Shown here in pieces: positions 26,238 through 33,651 of a stretch of DNA of 33,651 nt. Source of the stretch: Candidatus Altarchaeum sp. (GTDB lineage: Archaea; Altiarchaeota; Altiarchaeia; Altiarchaeales; Altiarchaeaceae); NCBI GenBank assembly GCA_018260615.1, contig JAGWDQ010000101.1, positions 1 to 33,651 of the forward strand, read 5' to 3'. A program made the translations under genes and the position numbers. Under the pieces are notes generated by a model. It was given only the letters and a program-made list of their open reading frames with translations. It was not told the DNA's origin and searched no databases. Position 1 is the stretch's first letter; every line of letters begins with the position of its first letter.

Positions 26238-26326
26238 TATAATCTAAACTTTTTTAAATTTAAACATTTATAGTATATTTTAATTTATTTACAATTATTA
26301 ATTTAAATTTTAGTAAAATATTTCAA

Positions 26327-26998
26327 ATGAAATTTTCGGAAAAAATTTTAAAACGCGCAGCGGAAATAAACAGCAGAATGATATTCAATTTAGATGTTGA
26401 AAAAGGCATTGCCATATTAGATGAAATTTACCCTTATATTGCCGCCTGTAAAATAAACCGCACACTTACGGACATTATCGGCATGAACGAAATTAAAAGG
26501 ATAATTGAGCAATACCCCGATATGGTTTTTATTGCAGATTTCAAAATTGCAGACATTCCCCATACAAATGAAGTCCTCTCAAAAAATGCCAAACAATTGG
26601 GATTTGATGCAATCACGGCGCAAGCATTTGTCGGAAGTGATGCCGTAATGGCGGTTCAAAAAAATTTGGATGTTATTCTCGTTGTGGCAATGTCCCACGA
26701 AGGAGCAAAGGAATTCATAAGCAAAAATACCAAAAAATTTTGCGAACTTGCCTTAAATTTAAACATTGATGCGGTTGTTGCTCCTGCAACGAGGACCGAA
26801 GAGATAAAAACAGTGAAGAAAATTTTAAAAGCTCAAGCAATTATACTCTCTCCGGGTGTGGGAATACAGGGAGGAAATTTCGGAGATGCGATAAAAAACG
26901 GAGCCGACTTTGAAATGCTCGGAAGAACAATTTACGATGCAAAAAATCCGGCAGAAATTGCGAAGGAAATTTATGAAAAATTACCTTTTAAAAAATAA
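26327..26998 (+). CDS. pyrF: Orotidine 5'-phosphate decarboxylase
   Basis: Last step of UMP synthesis. A 223-residue TIM barrel with N-L-D-V at 21-24, the catalytic Asp71-x-Lys73-x-x-Asp76 in A-D-F-K-I-A-D-I-P-H-T, and the phosphate-binding end S-P-G-V-G-I-Q-G-G...L-G-R-T-I-Y. The ATG follows an A/T-rich stretch shared divergently with the secreted protein gene. A 3'-end element starts a few bases after the stop. Confidence 0.93.
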   Translation: MKFSEKILKRAAEINSRMIFNLDVEKGIAILDEIYPYIAACKINRTLTDIIGMNEIKRIIEQYPDMVFIADFKIADIPHTNEVLSKNAKQLGFDAITAQAFVGSDAVMAVQKNLDVILVVAMSHEGAKEFISKNTKKFCELALNLNIDAVVAPATRTEEIKTVKKILKAQAIILSPGVGIQGGNFGDAIKNGADFEMLGRTIYDAKNPAEIAKEIYEKLPFKK

Positions 26999-27000
26999 AA

Positions 27001-27093
27001 AAATATTCACACAAAGCCACAGAGTATAATACTGTCTTTGTGTCTCCGTGTCTTTGTGTGAGGAACTAATGAAAAACTTATGCTTTATAGAAT
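27001..27093 (+). repeat. 3'-end element downstream of pyrF (short form)
   Basis: AATATTCACACAAAGCCAC, a short middle, then CTTTGTGTCTCCGTGTCTTT, GTGTGAGG and the tail CTAATGAAAAAC...CTTTATAGAAT. Head and middle form an imperfect inverted repeat (CACAAAG/CTTTGTG). This is the simplest member of the family and gives its core without inserted palindromes. Confidence 0.88.
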
Positions 27094-27175
27094 AGTAAAA
27101 AAACAAAATAAAAAATAAAGAAGGGGTAAAAAGAATAAAATTTCCTGCTAAATTTTCAACTTCCATACATAAATT

Positions 27176-28171
27176 TTATTTTTTCTTAAACATCTTTCTC
27201 AATTCAGCCCCGACCTTTTCAATTTGTATGTCTGCCTCTTCTTCTCTCATCTTGTTTAAATTTTTCATTCCACCTTTGCATTCATTTACCCATTCGTCTG
27301 CAAATTCTCCGCTTTGAATTTCTCCTAAAATTTCCTTCATCGTATCTTTGGTTTTTTCATTGATAATCCTCTTTCCCCTTGTCCTTCCTCCGTATTCTGC
27401 TGTATTTGAGACCTTATCCCACATATTTTCAATTCCTCCTTCATATATTAAATCAGTTATTAATTTCAATTCATGTAATGTCTCAAAATATGCAATTTCC
27501 GGCTGATAACCTGCTTTTACAAGCGTATCAAACGATGCCTTTATTAATTCTGCTGTCCCGCCGCATAAATCAACCTGTTCTCCAAAGAGATCTGTTTCTG
27601 TTTCTTCCTGAAATGTTGTTTCTATTACTCCCGCTCTTGTTGTTCCGATTGCCTTTGCAAATGCCAGTGCCTTGTCTTTTGCCTTTCCGCTTGCATTCTG
27701 GTAAATTGCTATCAATGCGGGTGTTCCAAAGCCCTCGGTGTATGTTTTCCTAACTCCTGCTCCCGGTGATTTCGGAGCAACCATTATAACATCAATATTA
27801 TTCGGCGGAATAATTTTCTTAAAATGTATATTAAATCCGTGTGAAAACATCAACGTATTGCCTTTTTTAATATACTGCTTTATGGACTTTTCATATACAT
27901 TCGCCTGTGTTTCATCCGGAACCAATATGTGAATAACATCTCCTTTTTTTGCTGCTTCTTCTATTGAAACCGGTTTAAATCCGTCTGCAACTGCCTGCTT
28001 ATAGGTCTCACTGTTATTATTTCGCAATCCGACAATAACCTCCATGCCTGATTCCTTTGCATTTAATGCCTGTGCCCTTCCCTGAATTCCATAACCGATA
28101 ACTGATATTGTTTTTCCTTTAAACACACTCATATTTGCATCGTCATCATAATATATCTTTGCCATTTTCAT
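27176..28171 (-). CDS. ilvC: Ketol-acid reductoisomerase
   Basis: NADPH-dependent second step of valine, leucine and isoleucine synthesis. Class I (short) enzyme. The nucleotide fold is at the N-terminus ([14 protein letters not shown]), and the metal-binding core comes later: [12 protein letters not shown] and L-I-x-D-L-I-Y-E-G-G. The first two codons may not be used; the ATG at codon 3 gives M-A-K-I-Y-Y-D, a usual start for the family. It converges on pyrF. Confidence 0.95.
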   Translation of the reverse strand: MKMAKIYYDDDANMSVFKGKTISVIGYGIQGRAQALNAKESGMEVIVGLRNNNSETYKQAVADGFKPVSIEEAAKKGDVIHILVPDETQANVYEKSIKQYIKKGNTLMFSHGFNIHFKKIIPPNNIDVIMVAPKSPGAGVRKTYTEGFGTPALIAIYQNASGKAKDKALAFAKAIGTTRAGVIETTFQEETETDLFGEQVDLCGGTAELIKASFDTLVKAGYQPEIAYFETLHELKLITDLIYEGGIENMWDKVSNTAEYGGRTRGKRIINEKTKDTMKEILGEIQSGEFADEWVNECKGGMKNLNKMREEEADIQIEKVGAELRKMFKKK

Positions 28172-28332
28172 ATATTTGTTTAAATTTTTATTTTATTTAT
28201 AATTTTATTTTAAATCTTAATAATAAATAATAATTAAATTATGTTTCTATAACAAAATTTATAATATTCTTTGTTTAAATTTTTTACCACATTTTTTATT
28301 TAATATTTAATATCCTACTCCTAATTGATAGT

Positions 28333-28451
28333 GGATCAACGGTCATAGAGATGATGGAAACACCTGCTCTCATCCCGAACGCAGAAGTTAAGCATTATCT
28401 CGATCGTGTCAGTACTGCTCCATGAGTGGGAAAGCTGATTGCTGTTGATCC
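28333..28451 (+). rRNA. rrf: 5S ribosomal RNA
   Basis: Recognised by the conserved middle CATCCCGAACGCAGAAGTTA and the later CAGTACTG and GTGGGAAAG. The ends GGATCAAC (28333-28340) and GTTGATCC (28444-28451) pair as the terminal helix I. About 119 bases. It is unusually A/U-rich for an rRNA and stands alone, with no 16S, 23S or tRNA visible within the window. An A/T-rich stretch TTATTTAATATTTAATAT just upstream may be its promoter, and a T-rich stretch follows. Confidence 0.95.
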
Positions 28452-28547
28452 ATTTGTAAATATTTTTAAATTTATTTTTTCTCTGTCAGTTTTTAAATTT
28501 TCTAATTCTAAACCTAATTCTAAATTTGAAATCTTAAATACATTGAA

Positions 28548-28988
28548 ATGAAATATACATCGGCAAATCTAAAAAGAATATTTATTGTAGAATTTGAACA
28601 TGGTGATGATTTAATTGAACAACTTACGGCACTTGTTAAGAAAGAACATATACTCGGCGGAGCAATTCTTCTTATAGGAGCAATGAAGAAAGCCACAATT
28701 GTTGTCGGTCCGGAAAAAATTTCAGTTCCGCCAGTTCCGATATGGAAAAATTTTGATGACGGACGGGAAATTTTGGGCGTCGGAACTATCTTTTGGAAGG
28801 AAAATGAGCCGAAAATTCATATTCATGCGGGGTTCGGGAGAGAAGACAATGTCCTCATTGGCTGCGTAAGGAAAAATACAGAGGTTTATTTGGTTGTTGA
28901 ATGTGTAATCTTTGAATTTGACAAAAAAACAGAGAAGAAATTTAATTCCGAAACGGGAATTGATTCAATAAATTTTGAGAATGTCTGA
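28548..28988 (+). CDS. PPC/DUF296 domain protein
   Basis: A 146-residue single-domain protein. Seen: an N-terminal F-I-V-E-F-E-H-G-D-D-L strand, G-G-A-I-L-L-I-G-A-M, and the family hallmark I-H-I-H-A-G-F-G with its paired histidines. In plants the domain is joined to AT-hooks as a DNA-binding protein; prokaryotic forms stand alone and their role is not settled. Its stop overlaps the PolD small-subunit start by 8 bases, so the two are translated together, an unusual pairing that may hint at a DNA-related role. Confidence 0.88.
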   Translation: MKYTSANLKRIFIVEFEHGDDLIEQLTALVKKEHILGGAILLIGAMKKATIVVGPEKISVPPVPIWKNFDDGREILGVGTIFWKENEPKIHIHAGFGREDNVLIGCVRKNTEVYLVVECVIFEFDKKTEKKFNSETGIDSINFENV

Positions 28989-30897
28989 AAACATAATTAA
29001 AGGAAGAGAATACAAGGAAATTGCAGATATACTTAATGCAATTAAGATAGATAAAAAAGCGGCAAAAGAAATAGTTGAAATTTTTATAAAAAATAATTTA
29101 TTGCTCACCACGCATGCTTATGAGTATATTTTAAAGAATAAAATTTATGAGAGGGGATGCATAGAAGACATCCTGAAAATTGCCAAAGATAACGAAACAA
29201 ACATAGTTACGGAAGAATTTATTATTGAATTCTGCATAAAAAAAGAGGAAAAAGCGGATGAACGAGGTGAAAAATTTAAAGGAGAGGTGAAAAAAAAAGC
29301 AGATGAGAAAAAAGAGGAACCGGAAAAAACAGCGAATAAAGAAGAAACAAATAAAGAAAAAGACATAAGTGAAGAGAGTAAAAACAAAGAAGAAAAAACC
29401 GGAGAAGAATTGAAAGTAAAAGGAAAAAAAGCGGATGAGCAAGGTGAAAAATTTAAAGAAGGGGCGGAAGCAGGAGAAGAAGAGGAAGATATAAGTGAGA
29501 GTGAAGAAAAAATTGAAGAAAAATTTAAAGAAGAGGTGAAGGAAAGAGCAGATGAGAAAAAAGCGGAACCGGAAAAAACAGCGAATAAAGAAGAAAAAAC
29601 CAGAGAAGAATTGAAAGTAAAAGAAGAAAGAGAAGAGCAGCATAAAGAGCAACCCAAAGAAAATAAACGACTCGCAATTAAACCAAATTTTAAAATTTTG
29701 GACTACAACATTGCAAGTGATGGAAAAATTTCCGACTTTACCTCATATTTTCAGGACAAGTATAAAATTTTGAGTTCGGTTATCAGAAGGAGAATTGAGT
29801 ACAGAGATGCCACTGATATATGCAAAATAAATGAAGGAGATGAATGTTGTCTCATAGGAATGATAAGCGATAAATTTGAGAATAAGCAGTATGGGCTAAC
29901 ACTGACAATAGAGGACTTAACGGGAAATGTGAGGATAATCCCTGATAAAAGTAAGCTCTCACCCGATGCGGAGAAAGTCATAACGGGCCTGGTGTATGAT
30001 GAAGTAATCGGGGTGAAGGGAAAGATTGCAAAAAGCAGTAAAACAATGTATGTATCTGGTATTGTAGAACCGGATGTTCCTTATGATATTGTTCCGAATA
30101 AAGCAGAGGAAGAAATTTATGCGGTATTTACATCTGATTTTCATATAGGAAGTATTTTATTTTTACAAAAGGAATTTGAAAATTTTTTAGAATGGCTCAA
30201 TTTAAGGAGGAATCGTCTTGACATCGCAGAAAAAGTAAAATATGTCCTGATTGCAGGAGATATTGTTGATGGTGTCGGTGTGTATCCTCGTCAGGATAAA
30301 GAGTTAGCGTTATCTGACATTTATAAGCAATATGATTTTGCAGCGGAGTTAATAAGCAGGATTCCGGAAGACATTGAAATAATAATCTCTCCGGGAAATC
30401 ACGATGCTGTCCGGATTGCCGAACCGCAGCCGGCAATAACTAAGAAATTTGCACCGAAATTATATAATATGAAAAATGTCCATTTGGTTAAAAATCCCGC
30501 TTATGTAAATCTTGAAGGTGTTAATGTTTTAATGTATCACGGAGAGGCGCTGGATAATTTAATACGGGCAATTCCGGGATTGTCGTATTCATCGCCTGAA
30601 AAAGGGATGAAGGAATTTTTGAAGAAAAGGCATCTTTCTCCCATTTATGCGGATATATTTCCGTCTGAGAAGGACAATCTAGCTATTAAAGATGTTCCGG
30701 ATGTTATTCACAGCGGACATGTACACGCGATAGGGTATAATAACTACAGAGGCGTTCATTTGGTAAATTCAGGGTGTTTTCAGGGCAGAACAAAATTTCA
30801 GGAAGAAATGGGGCATATTCCCACACCTTCAAAGGTTCCGGTGATGAATTTAAAAACACATAATATAACTATACTGGATTTCGGAGAAAATAAATAA
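28981..30897 (+). CDS. polB: DNA polymerase D small subunit (DP1), 3'-5' exonuclease
   Basis: The proofreading subunit of the archaeal replicative polymerase PolD. The N-terminal ~80 residues form a helical domain. About residues 85-225 are a Lys/Glu low-complexity linker with internal near-repeats. An OB fold follows (about 270-365). The calcineurin-like phosphoesterase domain carries intact metal-binding motifs S-D-F-H-I-G-S (D386, H388), A-G-D-I-V-D-G, S-P-G-N-H-D and H-S-G-H-V-H. The start is set at ATG 28981; a TTG two codons upstream is less likely. The large subunit is not in the window. Confidence 0.95.
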   Translation: MSENIIKGREYKEIADILNAIKIDKKAAKEIVEIFIKNNLLLTTHAYEYILKNKIYERGCIEDILKIAKDNETNIVTEEFIIEFCIKKEEKADERGEKFKGEVKKKADEKKEEPEKTANKEETNKEKDISEESKNKEEKTGEELKVKGKKADEQGEKFKEGAEAGEEEEDISESEEKIEEKFKEEVKERADEKKAEPEKTANKEEKTREELKVKEEREEQHKEQPKENKRLAIKPNFKILDYNIASDGKISDFTSYFQDKYKILSSVIRRRIEYRDATDICKINEGDECCLIGMISDKFENKQYGLTLTIEDLTGNVRIIPDKSKLSPDAEKVITGLVYDEVIGVKGKIAKSSKTMYVSGIVEPDVPYDIVPNKAEEEIYAVFTSDFHIGSILFLQKEFENFLEWLNLRRNRLDIAEKVKYVLIAGDIVDGVGVYPRQDKELALSDIYKQYDFAAELISRIPEDIEIIISPGNHDAVRIAEPQPAITKKFAPKLYNMKNVHLVKNPAYVNLEGVNVLMYHGEALDNLIRAIPGLSYSSPEKGMKEFLKKRHLSPIYADIFPSEKDNLAIKDVPDVIHSGHVHAIGYNNYRGVHLVNSGCFQGRTKFQEEMGHIPTPSKVPVMNLKTHNITILDFGENK

Positions 30898-30906
30898 ATT
30901 TAGAAT

Positions 30907-31139
30907 AATACTCACACAAAGCCATTTTCAAATCGCAGAGATTTGAAAATCTCCGAACGATTTCCAAAATACTGAAACCTTCGGTTTCAATCTTTAAAAA
31001 ATCTGCGAGATTTTTTAAATCGCAGAGATTTTGAAAATACACGAACGAAGTGAGCGTAAGTGAGGTGACAGTGTCTAACTCCCTTTGTGTCTCCGTGTCT
31101 CGGTGTGAGAAACCAATGAAAAACAATACTTTATAGAAT
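30907..31139 (+). repeat. 3'-end element downstream of the PolD subunit gene
   Basis: The head A-T-A-C-T-C-A-C-A-C-A-A-A-G-C-C-A and the tail (CTTTGTGTCTCCGTGTCTCG, GTGTGAGAAACCAATGAAAA, TTTATAGAAT) match the short element at 27001. Between them about 145 bases of palindromes are inserted, for example GAAACC/GGTTTC and TTAAAAAATCT/AGATTTTTTAA joined by ATACT and AATCT. It starts about 10 bases after the stop codon. The region between the two coding genes holds nothing else. Confidence 0.9.
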
Positions 31140-31203
31140 GAGCAAATAAATTTAAAAATAAATTTAATAAATTTTTGAAATTTTATAACGAATAAATTTT
31201 AAG

Positions 31204-32268
31204 ATGTACCTTATTGTCGGCTTTGACCCCGGCACAAGTGTCGGAATCGGAATAATAAATTTTAACTGTGAGGTTGTTGATTTATTCAGCGGCAAGAATA
31301 TGGGAATAAATGAAGTAGTTGCACACATCAGACAATTCGGCACGGTTGTCTTAATTGCTTCCGATGTTGACCACATACCTTATACTCTTTATAAAGTTGC
31401 CACCGCGCTGAATGCAAAAATTTTTATCCCTGAGAATTCAATAAGTGTTTCCGAGAAGGTATTCCTGACGAGAAATGTAAAATATCATGATGCACATCAG
31501 CGCGATTCGTTATCCGCTGCACTTTACGCATACAAAAGGTATAAAAATTTATTTGAAAAGATAAAAAATCTGGGTTACGGGGATGATGTAAAGGCATTAG
31601 TAATCAGGGGAAAATCACTGGCAGAGGCAATTGCTGAAACATCTGCCGAATCTGTTCAAATAGACGAAATTATTCACCCTTTGGACATTTCAAAGACAGA
31701 TATTGAAATAAGCAAAGAAAAAGTTTCAGACCTAAAAGAGCACCTGCGAATATTAGAAAAAGCCAACAAAATTTTGAAAACACAAATTAAGACAAAGGAT
31801 GCAGAAACAGAAAATTTAAAAAATAATATTAAATCGCTTGAAAGAGAGATGAAATTTAAATCGGAAAAGTCAGTCAGAGCAGAAGAAAAATTTGAAAAGA
31901 TGGCAATGGAAATTTCGCTTAAAGGCATTACAGGGCAGATAAAAAATGCGGAAGAAGTAATCAAAGACCTTGAAAATTTTTATGAAAGAGTAGGTAAAGA
32001 AGAAATTTATTTAGTTGGAAATTATCCTGAAATTTTTAACGGACTGACTTATGTTGATAAACATAGTGTTGTTAAGACCTCGGATGTGAGCAGAATAGAA
32101 ATTGCTTTTACTGAGAAAAAAATAAGTAACTGCAAAAATGTCTCCCCGCAAAAACTGAAAAAAATTTCAAATATTTATTATATTGAACGACTGAATTTGG
32201 AAGATGTAAAGGCAGGCGGTGATGTTGAAAGTATTATTAAAGAATACAGGAAGGCGAGAATGTTGTAA
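31204..32268 (+). CDS. DUF460 archaeal RNase H-fold protein, short form
   Basis: The 354-residue protein starts with an RNase H-like fold: I-V-G-F-D-P-G-T-S-V-G-I-G with Asp8, a strand ending I-A-S-D-V-D, and H-D-A-H-Q-R-D-S-L-S-A-A-L-Y-A-Y with further acidic residues. A coiled coil follows at about 170-240 (Lys/Glu/Leu heptads). The usual archaeal DUF460 proteins are nearly twice as long, so this one seems reduced. Predicted to be a nuclease or a nuclease-derived nucleic-acid-binding protein; the activity is unproven. Confidence 0.8.
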   Translation: MYLIVGFDPGTSVGIGIINFNCEVVDLFSGKNMGINEVVAHIRQFGTVVLIASDVDHIPYTLYKVATALNAKIFIPENSISVSEKVFLTRNVKYHDAHQRDSLSAALYAYKRYKNLFEKIKNLGYGDDVKALVIRGKSLAEAIAETSAESVQIDEIIHPLDISKTDIEISKEKVSDLKEHLRILEKANKILKTQIKTKDAETENLKNNIKSLEREMKFKSEKSVRAEEKFEKMAMEISLKGITGQIKNAEEVIKDLENFYERVGKEEIYLVGNYPEIFNGLTYVDKHSVVKTSDVSRIEIAFTEKKISNCKNVSPQKLKKISNIYYIERLNLEDVKAGGDVESIIKEYRKARML

Positions 32269-32343
32269 TACTCTCACTCTGTGTGACTTCTTAAATTTTG
32301 GTGAATTATTGTTTCTGAAAATAAATTTTTAGTATGTGTTAAA

Positions 32344-33453
32344 ATGCAACCAATCATAAAAATAAAAGAAGGTGATATTGAAATTTCAATTCCCGAAAAT
32401 GAAAAACTTTCAGGCAAAATCCCGTTCTTCAATCCCGTGATGAAATTTAACAGGGACTTTACAATAGCCATCGCAAAAATTTTTAAGGTCCGACGATTTC
32501 TTGACGGATTATCTGCCTGCGGAGCACTTTCAATACGGCTGAAAAAAGAGGCGGAGGATATTGAGGTTCATTCCAATGAAATAAGTGATGAAACAATAAA
32601 ATTTTTACGGCAAAACAAGGAAGATAATAATGTTGACATCATCATTCACAACAGGGACTTAAATTTATTGCTGAACGAGGATGGAAATTTTGACTTTATT
32701 GATATTGACCCTTTCGGTTCGCCTGTCCGTTTTTTATCCAATGTATTGCTGAATGCCAGGCATAATACAATAATTGGAATTACGGCAACTGATTTGGGAA
32801 CATTGTGCGGAAGATTTGGGGATGCGTGTATCCGAAGATACGGGACATTTTCCTCAAAAACCGGCTTTGACAAGGAATTCGGACTGAGAAATTTAATTGG
32901 TTATGTGGCAAGAGAAGCTGCAAAATACGAAGTCGGAATAGAAATTTTATTTTCATATTACTTCGTGCACTATTTTAAGGTTTATTTCAGAATCAAAAGG
33001 TCAAGGAGATGTGCAGATGAGACATTAAGAAATTTAAATTTTCTTTTATACTGTGACATAAGTATGAGCAGAAAGTATATTGCTTTTGCGGATATAGGTA
33101 CTGAAAATTTTTGCGAGCAACAGCGAGGTGAGTGCGGAAATAAATTTAAAATTTTAGGGCCAATATGGAGTGGTAAATTTGCAGATGAGAATGTTTGTAA
33201 TTTGTTAAGTAACGAAGTCAAAGAGAAAACAGAGCAGAAAATTTTGACACTTGTTAAAGAAGAACAGGAAATACTCGTTCCGTATTATGATTTACATAAA
33301 TTTTGCAAAATTAATCGTTTGCAGATTAAAGGAACAGATGAGATAATAAAAATTGCCAGGGAAAATGGATTAAAATCAACAAGGACACATTTTGATGGAA
33401 CAGGGTTGAGGTTTAACGGAAATGCAGATGAATTACTGAAAATTTTGAAGTGA
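32344..33453 (+). CDS. trm1: tRNA (guanine26-N2)-dimethyltransferase
   Basis: It dimethylates G26 of tRNAs with S-adenosylmethionine, in the cytoplasm. Seen: the substrate-facing N-terminus I-P-F-F-N-P-V-M-K-F-N-R-D, the methyl-donor loop L-D-G-L-S-A-C-G-A-L at 53-62, and the catalytic D-P-F-G at 122-125 in F-I-D-I-D-P-F-G-S-P. The typical Trm1 C-terminal domain follows with C-(x)n-C segments. At 369 residues it is full length for archaea. The ATG follows GTTAAA with no Shine-Dalgarno. Confidence 0.95.
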   Translation: MQPIIKIKEGDIEISIPENEKLSGKIPFFNPVMKFNRDFTIAIAKIFKVRRFLDGLSACGALSIRLKKEAEDIEVHSNEISDETIKFLRQNKEDNNVDIIIHNRDLNLLLNEDGNFDFIDIDPFGSPVRFLSNVLLNARHNTIIGITATDLGTLCGRFGDACIRRYGTFSSKTGFDKEFGLRNLIGYVAREAAKYEVGIEILFSYYFVHYFKVYFRIKRSRRCADETLRNLNFLLYCDISMSRKYIAFADIGTENFCEQQRGECGNKFKILGPIWSGKFADENVCNLLSNEVKEKTEQKILTLVKEEQEILVPYYDLHKFCKINRLQIKGTDEIIKIARENGLKSTRTHFDGTGLRFNGNADELLKILK

Positions 33454-33480
33454 CTTATTTCCTTATTAAAAAATAAAAAA

Positions 33481-33651
33481 TGCTCACACAAAGCCACAAA
33501 GTCACAGAGTATTTTAAAATCAATAGATTTTAAAAGATTGAAAACTTTGGTTTTCAGTATTTAAAAATGCATTGCATTTTTAAAGATTGAAACCGAAGGT
33601 TTCAGTATTTAAAAAATCTCACAGATTTTTTAAAGATTGAAAATTCTCAAA
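33481..33651 (+). repeat. 3'-end element downstream of trm1, with ordered palindrome array (cut by window end)
   Basis: Head T-G-C-T-C-A-C-A-C-A-A-A-G-C-C-A-C and AAAGTCACAGAG, then an array of perfect palindromes separated by five-base spacers: AGTAT 33508, AGATT 33535, AGTAT 33556, AGATT 33584, AGTAT 33604, AGATT 33634. The stems between them are all different (arms of 6-11 bases, loops of 3-4). The element runs off the window. Confidence 0.92.

Noticed and set aside
26981..27166. Protein-coding frame on the minus strand with H-K-D-T-E-T-Q-R
   Set aside because: It is the translation of the CACAAAG/CTTTGTG repeat element; the same words occur in the element at 30907.
29131..29657. Long Phe/Ser-rich frames opposite the PolD gene
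   Set aside because: They are antisense shadows of the Lys/Glu-rich linker.
30869..31126. Protein-coding frame on the minus strand with H-R-D-T-E-T-Q-R
   Set aside because: Again translation of the non-coding repeat element.
1..33651. tRNA genes
   Set aside because: No T-arm motif with a fitting cloverleaf was found on either strand by eye; a covariance-model scan was not possible.

Overview
The window is AT-rich DNA from an archaeon. Archaeal markers are the small subunit of DNA polymerase D, the methanogen-type (type 2) seryl-tRNA synthetase, Bud32 kinase, Trm1, a DUF460 protein, a DUF2072-like zinc-ribbon protein and proteins carrying a transcription factor B (TFB) core. PolD argues for a euryarchaeal, Altiarchaeota-like or DPANN-like lineage rather than Crenarchaeota; I cannot name the species. 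Most genes start a few bases after an A/T-only tract with no Shine-Dalgarno, suggesting short-leader or leaderless mRNAs. A few, such as the large secreted protein, have a clear AGGTGAT site.

Layout. 1-1089: the end of a SEC-C-type gene that appears frameshifted, then a GC-richer gene-free block. 1090-2776: argG, a UPF0175-type antitoxin and a decayed second copy of the argG 3' end. 2783-6966 (minus): a tight six-gene run of purD, STAS-like protein, YbjQ-family protein, bud32, HD hydrolase and a membrane-anchored helical-repeat protein. 7015-8184 (minus): a PIN protein and an unknown protein. 8236-8573 (plus): a small, apparently frameshifted ORF. 8577-11528 (minus): an ArsA/Get3-like ATPase and a restriction-modification pair. 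11855-16388 (minus): an unusual cluster of three 33-residue helical-repeat genes, two of which end in a TFB cyclin core, interspersed with two mini-ORFs copied from the 5' end of the ArsA-like gene. 16489-17370 (plus): AmmeMemoRadiSam protein B. 17371-18331: a gene-free mosaic of palindromes with a perfect 186-bp tandem repeat. 18332-22333 (minus): glyA, a two-helix membrane peptide, serS and a zinc-ribbon protein. 22362-26225 (minus): a secreted 1287-residue beta-helix protein with a dockerin-like end. 26327-28171: pyrF (plus) and ilvC (minus), convergent. 28333-33453 (plus): an unlinked 5S rRNA, a PPC/DUF296 protein, PolD small subunit, a DUF460 protein and trm1.

Two systems stand out. (1) The helical-repeat/TFB-core cluster encodes proteins that keep the TBP- and DNA-binding half of TFB but replace the polymerase-recruiting zinc ribbon and B-finger with HEAT/ARM-like or LRV-like repeats. 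They look like dedicated transcription regulators or TFB competitors, and the locus has grown by repeated duplication. (2) A family of at least five 3'-end elements sits just after the stop codons of amrB, serS, pyrF, the PolD gene and trm1, always in the sense orientation. Three of them carry arrays of non-identical perfect palindromes joined by five-base spacers that follow a strict alternating pattern (AGTAT/AGATT).
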